Numbered from the stretch's first letter, positions 1 to 8,875 are shown. The stretch is DNA of 64,000 nt from Albidovulum sp. (GCA_015491895.1 WFVA01000077.1:1-64000); one strand, 5' to 3'. Numbers and translations: made by a program. Notes: generated by a model from the sequence alone, not told the origin.

Positions 1-55
1 CCCCGTCTTCGCTCTTGGCGATCAACTCGGGAAGGTCAATCATGCTCTTGGTCAT
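1..55 (-). mobile_element. IS256-family transposase, N-terminal end (runs off window)
   Basis: The first 18 codons read MTKSMIDLPELIAKSEDG, which resembles the N-terminus of IS256 (mutator-type) transposases. An AAGGAGA ribosome site lies 5 nt upstream of the ATG, so the start is credible. The gene runs off the left edge, so it cannot be judged intact or broken. It points away from the second IS256-type fragment at 248-391. Confidence 0.5.
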
Positions 56-247
56 CGTGCTCTCCTTCGTCACGTCATCGGTTCTTGCAAACCTCAGACT
101 AGCGAAGAAGCGCGGTGGCCGCCTCATACACCACGGACTGGGACACTATCCGGCCCTGGGCTGGAAAAGCCCCTTGGCTTTCGAAGCTCAGGCCGCATAA
201 ATGAGAAACCGGAGCGGCATCAAAACGCGACAGGTCCAGCGCTGAGA

Positions 248-391
248 ATGGACGAGAAGCCCGAAGGGATGGGAGAAGTCATTCAGATCGACGAGGCGCG
301 CATTCGCGATCACCTTGGCGAGATGGTGCGTGGCACGCTCAAAGAGGCGCTGAATGCGATACTGGATGCGGAAGCCGGCCTGCACTCTTGA
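248..391 (+). pseudogene. IS256-family transposase, truncated N-terminus (47 aa)
   Basis: The ATG frame encodes 47 residues beginning MDEKPEGMGEVIQIDEAR and reaching LNAILDAEAG before a TGA. The opening and the LDAEA segment match what I know of one IS256/mutator transposase subfamily, whose members continue for roughly 350 more residues with a DDE catalytic domain. Here the homology stops just after LDAEA, so the catalytic part is gone. The fragment is a remnant at the left border of the flagellar genes. The subfamily call is from memory, without a search. Confidence 0.6.
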
Positions 392-405
392 CCTCCTTTC
401 CTTGT

Positions 406-440
406 GTCACACGGAAAGAAGATTAAGTGAACAAATGAAC
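406..440 (+). repeat. Left copy of a ~30-bp sequence shared with 9189-9220
   Basis: This stretch contains CACGGAAAGAAGATTAAGTG followed by AACAAAT. It aligns with 9189-9220 (CACGGAAAAGGTCAAGTG, then AACACAT) with one 2-nt gap and a few substitutions. The two copies are in the same orientation. This one lies between the IS256 remnant and the stop codon of the leftward gene that ends at 444. It may be an insertion-sequence end or a recombination scar. Confidence 0.5.
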
Positions 441-443
441 AGC

Positions 444-2858
444 TTAGATGTCCGGTGAGCCAGAGACCGGATCATCCGGTACTAGCGGAATTGCCTTTAT
501 CAGATTCTCTATCGTGGCGAGTGAATATTCACTACCTTTCAGCAATTGACGGTAATCAAGGAGGCTTTCATGTTTTGTGTTGGCGTTTTCGTCTGCGAGC
601 AGTTTCATGTTATCAGTCGCCATTTCTGCAATAAGTTTCCTTGGCCCGGAACTGGCCTCGTGGAGGCGGTTCCACCGGTTCATTTTTAACAGCATGCTCT
701 GAAACGCTGATTGATTTCCAGCTTCATTATATAGGGTTGCGGCAAGATCGAAATTTGAAAGAGATTCTGCGGCCTTTGCCTTCAGCAGGAGAGCATCCCT
801 GCTTCGCGCTTCCGCCAAAAGATCCATAGCTACTTCTGGCAGATCCATGGCAATCGCTGCACGCGCCTTGAGCATTTCTTGCTGGCCCTTGTCATCCTGC
901 ACCATTTCAAGAAAATCGCTTCCCAGGTCTGGAAAACCAAACTCGATCAGCCTGGCAGCTGCCGCTTCGAACGCCGCCCCGGCGGCTTCAACTTGCAGCA
1001 GATGCTGCTTTGCACCAAAAATGAATATCAGGAACTTCTGACTGGATTCCTCTTTCGTGGCGAAATCGAGCAATCTTTCAAGCAATTCGTCTGCTTCCTT
1101 GCGGGATACGGAGGAATGTGACGAATATCTGCGCCACTCCCTCAAAGCAGAAGCAAGCCTCCCGCGCGAAGCCAGGGCTTGAATATTAAGGCCGAGTAAT
1201 ACTTTTCCTGTTTCGGTTGCTCCACGCTCGGAAGCCAAAGCAGCAGACATTTCGATAAGTTCGTCTGATATCATATCGCCATGTTCAAGCTTGGTTTCCA
1301 TAAGCTTGCGAAGAGCCTCGGCTGACAGCACCTGATTCGATCTGACAATATCTTCAAGTTTCCTTTCGGTTCTTCTTATGGCATCTCTGTCTCGCGGGAA
1401 GTCGGCCTCCATCAATACGATCCTGCTGTCTTCCGCATCTGCAACACGCAAGATCGCACTTTTGAGAGCGTGCGCCATTTCCTCATCGCCCGATGCAAGG
1501 AAGCGGTTGACGAGTCTCGGGCCAAGATGGCGGCGGGTATGTGCCGGCAATGCAGAGAATGCTCTTTGTATTGCCTGGCGATTCATCTTGAGGCCGCGGG
1601 GAAATTCGGGAAGTGAGAGGGCAGCCCATAGTGCCCCCTCTGTTTCGCAGCTAATCTGATTGCTCAATTCGGCTCGCTCGAATGCCCAGCCATCATCCAT
1701 AATTTCTGCCATTGCCAGGAGGATCTCGGCATGTTCTGGTTTTTGACTGAAGGCCGAAATAACATTTTTGGCTTCGACTCCGAAACCGGCGTATAGATAA
1801 GCCATCGCAAGAGTGGACACATCTTCCGGCAAAACCTGATCGAACTCACCCACAAGGTCTGCCCTGGCAAGGATAACGGATTCATAGGGGGCGGAAGGAT
1901 CCCCCCAAGACGGCAGATCAAAGACGTTTCCGGGCAGGCAGGTCTTTCCGTTTGCGTTGAGCTGGATTTGATGTTCATTCCCAACAGGAGAGGCATCATC
2001 GATACTCGACCGGACCCGGACCGGAAGCCTGCGTTCGGCCGTTTCTTCAGAGGGCCTCTCGCTCCCTTCATTTTCCATGTCAGGATTTGCATCAATGTTT
2101 GGGGCCCGTTTCTCGCCCGCCTGCTCAGGATAGGGGATCCTCGCATTTGGGGTAAGCAGGCCTTCAGTTGCTGCCTTGGCGATGACGGAAAGAAAATCAT
2201 TTCCCATTTCCCGGATCTCAGGAGGTTTGAAAGAAGGAAGCAATACTTCAGGGGTTTTTCGCCGTGTCTCCATCAGAAGCGGCAGTGAAACAGTTTCAGC
2301 GGATTTTTCATTTGATCGTGCCAAAGGCAATTTTACCGGCTCCGAGGGTCTTTGAGAAATCTCGTGAGGCGCACCGGATGCTGGCAGGATGCCTGAGATA
2401 CTTCCTTGTGGTTCGAGATTGGCACCAAGGGTGGCAGGAAGATTTATGATCTCGTCTCCGGAGAATGCCTGCTCGAAGGCAGCATTTTCGTCAGGCGGGC
2501 CGTCCTTGATATCAACAACGAGCAGCCCGGGGCGGAACTCGAACGCGTCCGCATGGCATTCACAACCCAGTTCGATGACGATGCCAGAATGATTCTGGCC
2601 ATGGGTTTCGGCGAGATCACGAATTCTTTTTCGTGTGATTTTCTGGAATACCTTGCTGAGATCAAATGTCATATCCGTATTTTGAATGCGTAACTCGTAA
2701 GCATCGCCCACACGCCCAAGCTGCCAACCTACAGAATTCGAGAAGGGGAAAACGAGCCTCGAAAAGCCGGCATGATCTCCAGATCTTACAGTTATCGTTT
2801 CTGCTCCCACGGGCAGTGGCAACAAGATGATCAGCAGGATGATCGTTCGTACCATCAT
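444..2858 (-). CDS. Large exported protein of the motA operon (804 aa, function unknown)
   Basis: I do not recognise a named family. Residues 1-19 form a signal peptide (hydrophobic LLIILLPLPVGA, then AE), so the protein is probably periplasmic. Residues about 20-120 look like a small beta-rich, AMIN-like module (HAGFSRLVFPF, GIVIELGCECHADAFEF, LLVVDIKDG). A low-complexity linker rich in Pro, Glu and Ser follows to about residue 290. The rest is predicted alpha-helical with Ala/Leu-rich repeating segments resembling TPRs. Its start overlaps the motA stop by 4 nt (ATGA), so the two are translationally coupled and a stator or flagellar role is likely. It is not the rhizobial MotB/MotC/MotD by any motif I can see. 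Its sequence looks more AT-rich than the housekeeping genes at 10-30 kb. Confidence 0.75.
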   Translation of the reverse strand: MMVRTIILLIILLPLPVGAETITVRSGDHAGFSRLVFPFSNSVGWQLGRVGDAYELRIQNTDMTFDLSKVFQKITRKRIRDLAETHGQNHSGIVIELGCECHADAFEFRPGLLVVDIKDGPPDENAAFEQAFSGDEIINLPATLGANLEPQGSISGILPASGAPHEISQRPSEPVKLPLARSNEKSAETVSLPLLMETRRKTPEVLLPSFKPPEIREMGNDFLSVIAKAATEGLLTPNARIPYPEQAGEKRAPNIDANPDMENEGSERPSEETAERRLPVRVRSSIDDASPVGNEHQIQLNANGKTCLPGNVFDLPSWGDPSAPYESVILARADLVGEFDQVLPEDVSTLAMAYLYAGFGVEAKNVISAFSQKPEHAEILLAMAEIMDDGWAFERAELSNQISCETEGALWAALSLPEFPRGLKMNRQAIQRAFSALPAHTRRHLGPRLVNRFLASGDEEMAHALKSAILRVADAEDSRIVLMEADFPRDRDAIRRTERKLEDIVRSNQVLSAEALRKLMETKLEHGDMISDELIEMSAALASERGATETGKVLLGLNIQALASRGRLASALREWRRYSSHSSVSRKEADELLERLLDFATKEESSQKFLIFIFGAKQHLLQVEAAGAAFEAAAARLIEFGFPDLGSDFLEMVQDDKGQQEMLKARAAIAMDLPEVAMDLLAEARSRDALLLKAKAAESLSNFDLAATLYNEAGNQSAFQSMLLKMNRWNRLHEASSGPRKLIAEMATDNMKLLADENANTKHESLLDYRQLLKGSEYSLATIENLIKAIPLVPDDPVSGSPDI

Positions 2859-3724
2859 GCCGCCTCTTGCTTGACGGATTTTAATGCTTCCTCCAGCTCG
2901 CCAAAACTGGGTCTGTAATGGCCTGGAGCATTCTGGCGGCCGACTTCAATACAGATATTCGTTGCGTGATTGTGCAGATTTGCGACCAGCACTTCGCGAA
3001 TGAGCTGATAAAAGTGTGAATCTTCTTCAACGATGTGGCCGATCTTCGCGCCGAGCGGGCCGACAATGCCATATGCGAGAAAAATTCCCAGAAACGTACC
3101 GACAAGGGCACCTCCGATCATCTTGCCAAGCACTTCGGGCGGCTGATCGATGGAACCCATCGTTTTCACAACACCAAGAACGGCCGCGACAATGCCCAGG
3201 GCCGGAAGGCCATCCGCAACCGCCTGTAATGCATGGCTTGAATGAAGCGCTTGCTCAAGATTGGATTCCATCCGTTTTTCGAGCACCTCTTCAACCTGAT
3301 GCGGATCGTCGTAGTTCATGGATGCGGAACGAAGCGTATCGCAAATGAGAGCTATCGCCTCCTTGTCTTCAAGAATCCTCGGGTAACGGGTGAAGATGGA
3401 AGATTCTTCCGGGGCCTCGATATGCTCTTCAAGGGCTACCGGGTTTTGCCGGGCCATGCGGATCAATTCGAACAGGAGGCAGAGAAGATCACGGTAATCT
3501 TCAGGTTTCCATTTTGCCCCCTTGAACGCCTTGCCGAGATCCTTGGCCGTATGTTTTACGGTTGTCATGTCATTGGAGATCATGAAGGCGCCGACAGCGG
3601 CCCCGCCAATGGTGGCCATTTCAGCCGGCAAGGCCCCAAGAACGATACCGATATCACCGCCGTGCAGGATATACACGCCGAACACGCAAACAAAGATGAG
3701 GATAATGCCGACTATGCTGCCCAT
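2855..3724 (-). CDS. motA: Flagellar motor stator protein MotA
   Basis: MotA forms the proton-conducting stator with MotB and pushes on FliG at the rotor. The 289 residues have the family layout: two N-terminal membrane helices (about 2-22 and 30-50), a charged cytoplasmic loop containing ELIRMARQNPVALEEHIE, then two more helices. The conserved prolines are present in ADGLPALGIVAAV and YGIVGPLGAKIG. The start is backed by GGAGGAAACAGC directly before the ATG. No motB is in the window, so the partner must lie elsewhere. The downstream 804-residue gene overlaps it by 4 nt. Confidence 0.95.
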   Translation of the reverse strand: MGSIVGIILIFVCVFGVYILHGGDIGIVLGALPAEMATIGGAAVGAFMISNDMTTVKHTAKDLGKAFKGAKWKPEDYRDLLCLLFELIRMARQNPVALEEHIEAPEESSIFTRYPRILEDKEAIALICDTLRSASMNYDDPHQVEEVLEKRMESNLEQALHSSHALQAVADGLPALGIVAAVLGVVKTMGSIDQPPEVLGKMIGGALVGTFLGIFLAYGIVGPLGAKIGHIVEEDSHFYQLIREVLVANLHNHATNICIEVGRQNAPGHYRPSFGELEEALKSVKQEAA

Positions 3725-3804
3725 GCTGTTTCCTCCATCAGAGAATTGCGCTTACCTGACCGCATCATTCCAGAAGACAATTAACAATCCCTCATTGCCG
3801 GTGC

Positions 3805-4416
3805 TCAATCCGGTGGTACGTTTGCGTTCCTTCCGGCAAGCACGACGCTGATGGTATATGCCTTCTTCGGATCCAGGCTGGCGAGAATTGCTGCGGCGGC
3901 ATCGGGGCGCATTCTGCTGAGAAACCCTGCGGAAAATTCCGGGTCCATCGCCTCGAAAACGGCTGCCGCGGCTTTGGGTTTCATGTTTTCATACATGGCT
4001 GTGAGCCTGTTGATATCTTCTTCTGCGGCGTTGTCGGCCAGGGCGATCGTCTTCTCCAGTTCGGCCTGAGCCTGCTTGAGCGAAGCAATTTCCCGATTCA
4101 CCCTTTCTTCCACGACCTCCAGCATCTTCAATCTTTCCTCCAGAGCGGCCTCGCGCCGCTCGATCTTGGCCTCACGCTCTCGCAGCACCGCAAGCAGCTC
4201 GTCGATACCTTCCGGCATTTCGCACGTTTCCGGCTCGGTCGCGGGAAAAGGCGCGTGATTCTCTGCCAGGCGACCGATGCTCTCGGCAATTGCCGCACCC
4301 GTTCCATCGGCAAGGCGCAGGATGCCGGACACCAGAAACAGCGCCGCGATCAAGGTAAGGGCGCCGCGTGATGACCTGCGGCGCGGCCCCTCCCCCCGTT
4401 CCTTCCGCGCAATCAT
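3805..4416 (-). CDS. MotE-like flagellar protein (MgtE N-terminal-like domain)
   Basis: This 203-residue protein has a basic N-terminus, one membrane/signal segment at about 19-36, a long charged coiled coil at about 70-130, and a C-terminal part (NMKPKAAAAVFEAMDPEFSA, then MRPDAAAAILASLDPKKA). The C-terminal part resembles the MgtE N-domain found in MotE, a periplasmic chaperone of the motor protein MotC in rhizobia. Here the context is fliL, a DUF6468-like gene and motA, and no MotC is seen, so the partner is unknown. It overlaps the upstream gene by ATGA. An 80-nt gap separates its stop from motA. Confidence 0.75.
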   Translation of the reverse strand: MIARKERGEGPRRRSSRGALTLIAALFLVSGILRLADGTGAAIAESIGRLAENHAPFPATEPETCEMPEGIDELLAVLREREAKIERREAALEERLKMLEVVEERVNREIASLKQAQAELEKTIALADNAAEEDINRLTAMYENMKPKAAAAVFEAMDPEFSAGFLSRMRPDAAAAILASLDPKKAYTISVVLAGRNANVPPD

Positions 4417-4883
4417 TCCGCAGCCTCGGGAACACGATCCCTGTGGCGCAGGAACAGCGTTCCGCTTGCAGGCGATTCTTTCTTCTCGCCGGCCTTGTCC
4501 GGGCGATCTTCATGCTTGTGCAGCTCAGCAGGATCGGCATCGGCTGCAGGCCGTGACGCTTTTGCTGCCTCGCCTTTGGCCCTCTGGCCGGCTTCCACGT
4601 CCGGCAGGTCATGCATTGCCGCAACCAGAAGCTCGAGCCGTGCCGCAACGGCCTCGGCTCGCCTCGTGAGGCCTTCAAGGGAGCCCGTGGAGCCGATCGC
4701 CGCTTCCCGCGCCCGCTCGAGTGTTTTGGTCATGTCGTCCACCTGGGCAGACATGACGGCAACCGCACCCCCGACACCCTTTTCGAGATCGTTGAAGCGC
4801 GCGAGCCGCCGGGAAAGCACGAAGCAGTAAAATGTCGCCCCGACAGCGGCGGCAACAAGAAGGATATCAGCGATGAAACTCAT
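4413..4883 (-). CDS. DUF6468-like flagellar-operon membrane protein (156 aa)
   Basis: One N-terminal membrane helix (residues about 5-24) is followed by a helical, probably coiled-coil region (NDLEKGVGGAVAVMSAQVDD and onward to about residue 95) and a charged, probably disordered tail. Proteins of this type sit between fliL and motor genes in alphaproteobacterial flagellar clusters; I believe the domain is DUF6468, but this is from memory. It lies 9 nt after fliL and overlaps the next gene by 4 nt, so it belongs to the same operon. Its function is not known. Confidence 0.65.
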   Translation of the reverse strand: MSFIADILLVAAAVGATFYCFVLSRRLARFNDLEKGVGGAVAVMSAQVDDMTKTLERAREAAIGSTGSLEGLTRRAEAVAARLELLVAAMHDLPDVEAGQRAKGEAAKASRPAADADPAELHKHEDRPDKAGEKKESPASGTLFLRHRDRVPEAAE

Positions 4884-4892
4884 TTCATCCTC

Positions 4893-5402
4893 CTAGTTCA
4901 GTACGAATTCGGTGATCAGGAGATCACGCACGTGCTTCTCTCCAACGACCGTTTTTATGCGGCGCAGCATCTGAGCGCGCAGGCGGATCAGTGATTTGGG
5001 ATCCTCGAGCACCTGCGCATCAACTGCGCGCAGGTAGCTGTTCATCACATCGACGACGCGCGGCATGAGGGCGGTTACATTTGCCTCGTCTCCCTTCTTC
5101 ACCTCGATCTGGGATTTGAACAGGAGATGCCTGTTGCCTGCCTCCGGTCCAAGCGAGATGATAAGCTGCTCGACGGGCACAAAGGCGATCTCGGGCAAGC
5201 TTTCGTTTTCCTCCCGTCCGCCCTCTTCATCTTTCTGTGCCACTTCTTCGTGGTTTGCGAAAAGCAGCCCCGATTGCACCGCAAAAAAGCCGCCGCCGGC
5301 ACCGGCCAATGCGAGCACAAGGCCGACGACAAGGCCCTTTTTCGATTTCTTCGGGGGTTCTTCTTCAGCGATTTCTTCTTCTGCCATGCCGATACCGATC
5401 AT
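4893..5402 (-). CDS. fliL: Flagellar basal body-associated protein FliL
   Basis: FliL is a single-pass inner-membrane protein that surrounds and supports the stators. The sequence has an acidic cytoplasmic N-terminus, one membrane helix at about residues 24-44 (GLVVGLVLALAGAGGGFF), and a periplasmic domain with the family pattern (YLRAVDAQVLEDPKSLIRLR, and an LLITEFVLN C-terminus). At 169 residues it has the usual length. The start could also be the ATG five codons in (5387). It is the first gene of the leftward operon and is divergent from fliF across a 107-bp spacer with a CtrA-like box. Confidence 0.93.
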   Translation of the reverse strand: MIGIGMAEEEIAEEEPPKKSKKGLVVGLVLALAGAGGGFFAVQSGLLFANHEEVAQKDEEGGREENESLPEIAFVPVEQLIISLGPEAGNRHLLFKSQIEVKKGDEANVTALMPRVVDVMNSYLRAVDAQVLEDPKSLIRLRAQMLRRIKTVVGEKHVRDLLITEFVLN

Positions 5403-5434
5403 TGCTTCTGCGAATCCCTATAACCCCTCAGGCA

Positions 5435-5449
5435 CTAACCGATTGTTAA
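5435..5449. promoter_or_regulatory. CtrA-like box between fliL and fliF
   Basis: The sequence CTAA-N7-TTAA matches the CtrA consensus TTAA-N7-TTAA at 7 of 8 positions. It lies in the only spacer between the divergent flagellar operons. A GAATC (GANTC, CcrM methylation type) lies 20 bp away at 5412-5416. CtrA control of flagellar genes is established in Caulobacter and Rhodobacterales; binding here is inferred. Confidence 0.5.
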
Positions 5450-5509
5450 GCCTGATCGGCGAATGATGCCGGAGCAGACAGAACGTCTGCACAGAATCAG
5501 GAGGATGCA

Positions 5510-7189
5510 TTGCAGCAGCTCATTTCGGTGTGGTCGGCCCTGGAGCCCCGCAGGAGAATGATCGCCATCCTTGCAAGCGTGGCCATGTTTGCCGGCGTCA
5601 TCGGCCTTTCGCGCATGGCAACGGCCCCCAACATGGCTCTGCTCTATTCCGGGCTTGGCAGCAATGTTGCCGGTGAGGTGATCCAGGCGCTGGAGCAGCG
5701 CGGGGTTACTTACGAGGTGCGCGGCGGGGCCATATATGTCGAGAAGCGCATGCGCGATGAGCTGCGCATGACCCTTGCAAGCGAGGGCCTCCCCGCCAAC
5801 AGCACCGCCGGCTATGAACTGCTTGATAATCTTTCCGGTTTCGGCACCACCGCGCAGATGTTTGATGCCGCCTACTGGCGGGCAAAGGAAGGTGAACTGG
5901 CCCGCACGATCGTTTCAAGCCCCGAGATCAAGGCCGCGCGGGTCCATATCGCCAGCCCGACGTCTCAACCCTTTCGCCGACAGATCAAGCCAACCGCATC
6001 CGTGACCGTCACGACAAGGGGCGGCACGCTTCCCCCGGCACAGGCGAAAGCGCTGAAATATCTCGTTGCATCCGCCGTAGCGGGGCTGGCGCCCGAGGAT
6101 GTCTCCATTATCGACAGCCAGGGCGGGCTCATTCAGGGCGGCGACGAAGCCCTCCCGGCAAGGCCCGCAGGCGGAGAGCTTGCCGCTGAGATGAAGGCGC
6201 GGGTCGAGCGCCTTCTGGAAGCGCATGTGGGCAGGGGCAGTGCTGTCGTGGAAGTGAGCGTCGAAACCATGACGGAGCGGGAATCGATCACGGAGCGCCG
6301 GTTTGACCCGGAGGGACGCGTGGCAATCAGCACGGAAACGGAAGAGCGGACCGGCACCAACAAGAACAGCGGAAGCGGCGGGGCCGTTACCGTTGCAAGC
6401 AACCTCCCTTCCGGCAATGCGGGGGGCGAGAGCTCAAGCTCAAGCAGCGAAACGTCAGAAACACGGGAAAGGATCAACTACGAGATCTCGGAAACGAGGC
6501 GTGAGATCGAACGCCTGCCGGGGGCCATCAAGCGGCTCACCGTTGCGGTGCTTGTGGATGGCATTTCGGAAACGAACAGCGATGGCGAGGAAATCGTCCG
6601 CCCCAGAACGGAGGATGAACTGGCCGCACTCAAGGAGCTTGTTGCCTCTGCCGTCGGCCTCCAGGAAGAACGCGGAGATGTCATCACCATAAAATCGATG
6701 GCCTTCTCGCCCATCGCAGTTTCCGGAACGCCGGCTTCCGTTTCACTCATCGAGAAGCTGGGCATTGATTTCATGTCATTGATCCGCCTCTTCGTCCTGG
6801 CGGCGGTGGTGCTTCTGCTCGGGCTTTTTGTGGTCAGGCCGGTGCTGAAAAGCGCGCAGAGTGCGGCCGCATTGCCGGCGCCCGAGAATGACGATGCCGG
6901 GCTCGGGCTTTCAGACGGGAGCACCACGGAAGCAACATCGGATGGATTGCCACCGCTGACGGGCGAGATCTCGGACAGCAACATGCTGCCTGCCAACATG
7001 GCCGTTGTTTCGGATTTCGACATGCCCGGAGACGATGCCGGAAATTCGTCTGGAGGGCTCGAGCCTCTAGGCGGATTTGGCAATGCGTCCGATCCGGTAA
7101 GCCGACTCAAGCAGATGATCGAGGAGCGGCAGGAGGAAACTGTCGAGATCCTGCGCAGCTGGATGGATGAACCGAAGGAGAGGACTTGA
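5510..7189 (+). CDS. fliF: Flagellar MS-ring protein FliF
   Basis: FliF builds the inner-membrane MS ring that carries the rotor and export apparatus. The 559 residues have an N-terminal membrane helix (about 19-36), the YscJ/FliF ring-building domain (ALLYSGLGSNVAGEVIQALE, SEGLPANSTAGYELLDN), the FliF C-domain with a Ser/Gly-rich stretch near 290-315, and a second helix at about 425-448. The C-terminal tail (about 525-555) fits the FliG-binding motif. The start is TTG at 5510: AGGAGG lies 5 nt upstream and the nearby ATG at 5505 is out of frame. It overlaps the next gene by 1 nt. Confidence 0.96.
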   Translation: MQQLISVWSALEPRRRMIAILASVAMFAGVIGLSRMATAPNMALLYSGLGSNVAGEVIQALEQRGVTYEVRGGAIYVEKRMRDELRMTLASEGLPANSTAGYELLDNLSGFGTTAQMFDAAYWRAKEGELARTIVSSPEIKAARVHIASPTSQPFRRQIKPTASVTVTTRGGTLPPAQAKALKYLVASAVAGLAPEDVSIIDSQGGLIQGGDEALPARPAGGELAAEMKARVERLLEAHVGRGSAVVEVSVETMTERESITERRFDPEGRVAISTETEERTGTNKNSGSGGAVTVASNLPSGNAGGESSSSSSETSETRERINYEISETRREIERLPGAIKRLTVAVLVDGISETNSDGEEIVRPRTEDELAALKELVASAVGLQEERGDVITIKSMAFSPIAVSGTPASVSLIEKLGIDFMSLIRLFVLAAVVLLLGLFVVRPVLKSAQSAAALPAPENDDAGLGLSDGSTTEATSDGLPPLTGEISDSNMLPANMAVVSDFDMPGDDAGNSSGGLEPLGGFGNASDPVSRLKQMIEERQEETVEILRSWMDEPKERT

Positions 7190-7806
7190 TGGCTGCACGG
7201 CTGAAACTTGAAGTATTCGATGATCTGCCCCCCCGAAGCGAGGCTCCTCCCCCGGGAAACACCTCCCCACTCCCTCCTGCTTTCGATCTTGCGGAAGAAA
7301 AGCTACAATCATACGAGCAGGGCTACAAGGCGGGATGGGATGATGCCACCACCGCCCATGCGGAAGAGCAGGCCCGCATATCAAGCGATTTTGCGCGCAA
7401 TCTTCAGGAGCTTTCCTTCACCTATCACGAGGCTAGGGGGCAGGTTCTTGCCGCGCTTGAGCCGCTGCTTACAGAAATGGTGGAGAAGGTCTTGCCGAAA
7501 CTGGCGACCGAAAGCCTCGTGGAAATGGTTGTCGAGGAGGTTCAAGGTGTTGCCCATACTGTTGCCGATGCTCAGGTGGAGCTTGTCATTTCCCCCGAGA
7601 ACAGAGCGGCGATGGAGCGGCTTCTGGAGGGAGAGCAAAGCCTTCCCGTCAAGCTGATCGAAGAGCCCAGCCTGCCGCCCGGGCAGGTCTTCCTGCGCTT
7701 TGAGGAAATAGAGAAACAGATAGATCTGGAGGCCGTTCTGACACGCTGCCAGGAAGCAGTGGATGGCTTCTTCAATCAGACAAACCAGGAGGCAGCAAAT
7801 GGATGA
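7189..7806 (+). CDS. fliH: FliH-like flagellar export regulator
   Basis: This 205-residue protein sits where FliH is expected, after fliF and before fliN. It has a Pro-rich N-terminus, a central charged helical segment (YEQGYKAGWDDATTAHAEEQ) typical of FliH/YscL, and a C-terminal domain (VVEEVQGVAHTVADAQVELV and onward) that fits the part binding the ATPase FliI. I chose ATG 7189, which overlaps the fliF stop as TGATG and has AAGGAGAGG just upstream; a TTG at 7186 is also open. No fliI is in the window. The name rests on weak sequence similarity plus position. Confidence 0.7.
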   Translation: MAARLKLEVFDDLPPRSEAPPPGNTSPLPPAFDLAEEKLQSYEQGYKAGWDDATTAHAEEQARISSDFARNLQELSFTYHEARGQVLAALEPLLTEMVEKVLPKLATESLVEMVVEEVQGVAHTVADAQVELVISPENRAAMERLLEGEQSLPVKLIEEPSLPPGQVFLRFEEIEKQIDLEAVLTRCQEAVDGFFNQTNQEAANG

Positions 7807-8113
7807 CAACACCGAAATGCCGACCGGAAATGAAGCCTCCGGCCAGGCAGAGACTTCCGAGAATAACCCCTTCACAAAGGTGCCAATAGAAATCACCATC
7901 TCCGTTGGCAAGGCACATCCCACCGTAAAGGAACTCCTCAAGCTCGGGCCGGAAGCGGTACTGCCGCTTGACAAAAAAGTGGAAGATCCGGTCGAGCTGT
8001 ATGTGGGAGATCGCCTGATCGCACGAGGAGAGCTGGAAGAACTGGACGGTGATCAGAAGGGGATGCTGGCCGTCCGGCTGACGGAAGTCGCAGATCTTCA
8101 AGACGGAATCTGA
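7799..8113 (+). CDS. fliN: Flagellar motor switch protein FliN
   Basis: FliN is part of the cytoplasmic C-ring. The 104-residue protein is a single SpoA (FliN/YscQ) domain: KVPIEITISVGKAHPTVKEL, then VELYVGDRLIARGELEELDG with the typical VGD-LIARGE turn. Its ATG (7799) overlaps fliH by 8 nt and has AGGAGG 6 nt upstream, which favours it over the longer frame opening at 7763. FliG and FliM, its ring partners, are not in this window. Confidence 0.93.
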   Translation: MDDNTEMPTGNEASGQAETSENNPFTKVPIEITISVGKAHPTVKELLKLGPEAVLPLDKKVEDPVELYVGDRLIARGELEELDGDQKGMLAVRLTEVADLQDGI

Positions 8114-8116
8114 CAG

Positions 8117-8875
8117 ATGGGCGCTTCAAGCCGCAGGCTGAAACCATTGTCCGGGCTGGTGTTGATGTCTCTCGCCCTGCTGGCTTTTCTTGCCGCGCCT
8201 TCAGCGGCTCAGGAGATCACGATAGATCTTGGAGATGACGGATCGCTCGCCGCCAGAAGCATCCAGCTCATCATTCTCGTGGGGGTGCTGAGCATCGTGC
8301 CCGGGCTTGTGATCATGATCACCTGCTTTCCCTTCATCGTGACGGTTCTTGCAATTCTCAGACAAGCCATAGGGTTGCAGCAATCACCGCCGAACATGCT
8401 GATTGTAAGCCTTGCGCTTTTTCTCACCTATTTCGTGATGGAGCCGATCTTCACAGAAAGCTGGCAACTCGGAATAGAGCCCCTCATGAGCGGCAGTATC
8501 GGATATGAAGAGGCCTTTCGCCTGATCATGGACCCGTTTCGCCAATTCATGTCCGGCCGCACGGATCCAGACACCCTGACAGCCCTCGCCACCCTGCGCC
8601 CAGATACATCAGACACCGCACCAATCGCCGAACAGCCGCTCTCTCTACTGATCCCTTCCTTCCTGCTTTCGGAAATAGCGCGCGCCTTCGAGATAGGCTT
8701 CATGGTTTTTCTGCCTTTTCTGATCATAGATCTTGTTGTCGCTGCGGTGCTGATGTCGATGGGGATGATGATGGTGCCCCCGGCGATAGTCTCTCTGCCC
8801 TTCAAGCTTGCATTTTTCGTGATCGCAGATGGCTGGGCGCTCATTACCACAGCACTTGTCCGAAGCTATTTCTGA
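8117..8875 (+). CDS. fliP: Flagellar type III export membrane protein FliP
   Basis: FliP forms the core of the export gate with FliQ and FliR. The 252 residues include a cleavable signal peptide (about 1-31, ending in APSAAQE), as in other FliP proteins, and four membrane helices. Family hallmarks are TCFPFIVTVLAILRQAIG, SPPNMLIVSLALFLTYFVM and the C-terminal FLPFLIIDLVVAAVLMSMGM. It starts 3 nt after fliN and ends the rightward operon. fliQ, fliR, flhA and flhB do not follow; transposon debris does. Confidence 0.96.
   Translation: MGASSRRLKPLSGLVLMSLALLAFLAAPSAAQEITIDLGDDGSLAARSIQLIILVGVLSIVPGLVIMITCFPFIVTVLAILRQAIGLQQSPPNMLIVSLALFLTYFVMEPIFTESWQLGIEPLMSGSIGYEEAFRLIMDPFRQFMSGRTDPDTLTALATLRPDTSDTAPIAEQPLSLLIPSFLLSEIARAFEIGFMVFLPFLIIDLVVAAVLMSMGMMMVPPAIVSLPFKLAFFVIADGWALITTALVRSYF

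Noticed and set aside
2281-2310. Third parS-like site
   Set aside because: GTGAAACAGTTTCAGC resembles half-sites but is not the palindrome TGTTTCACGTGAAACA and lies far from parA and parB.
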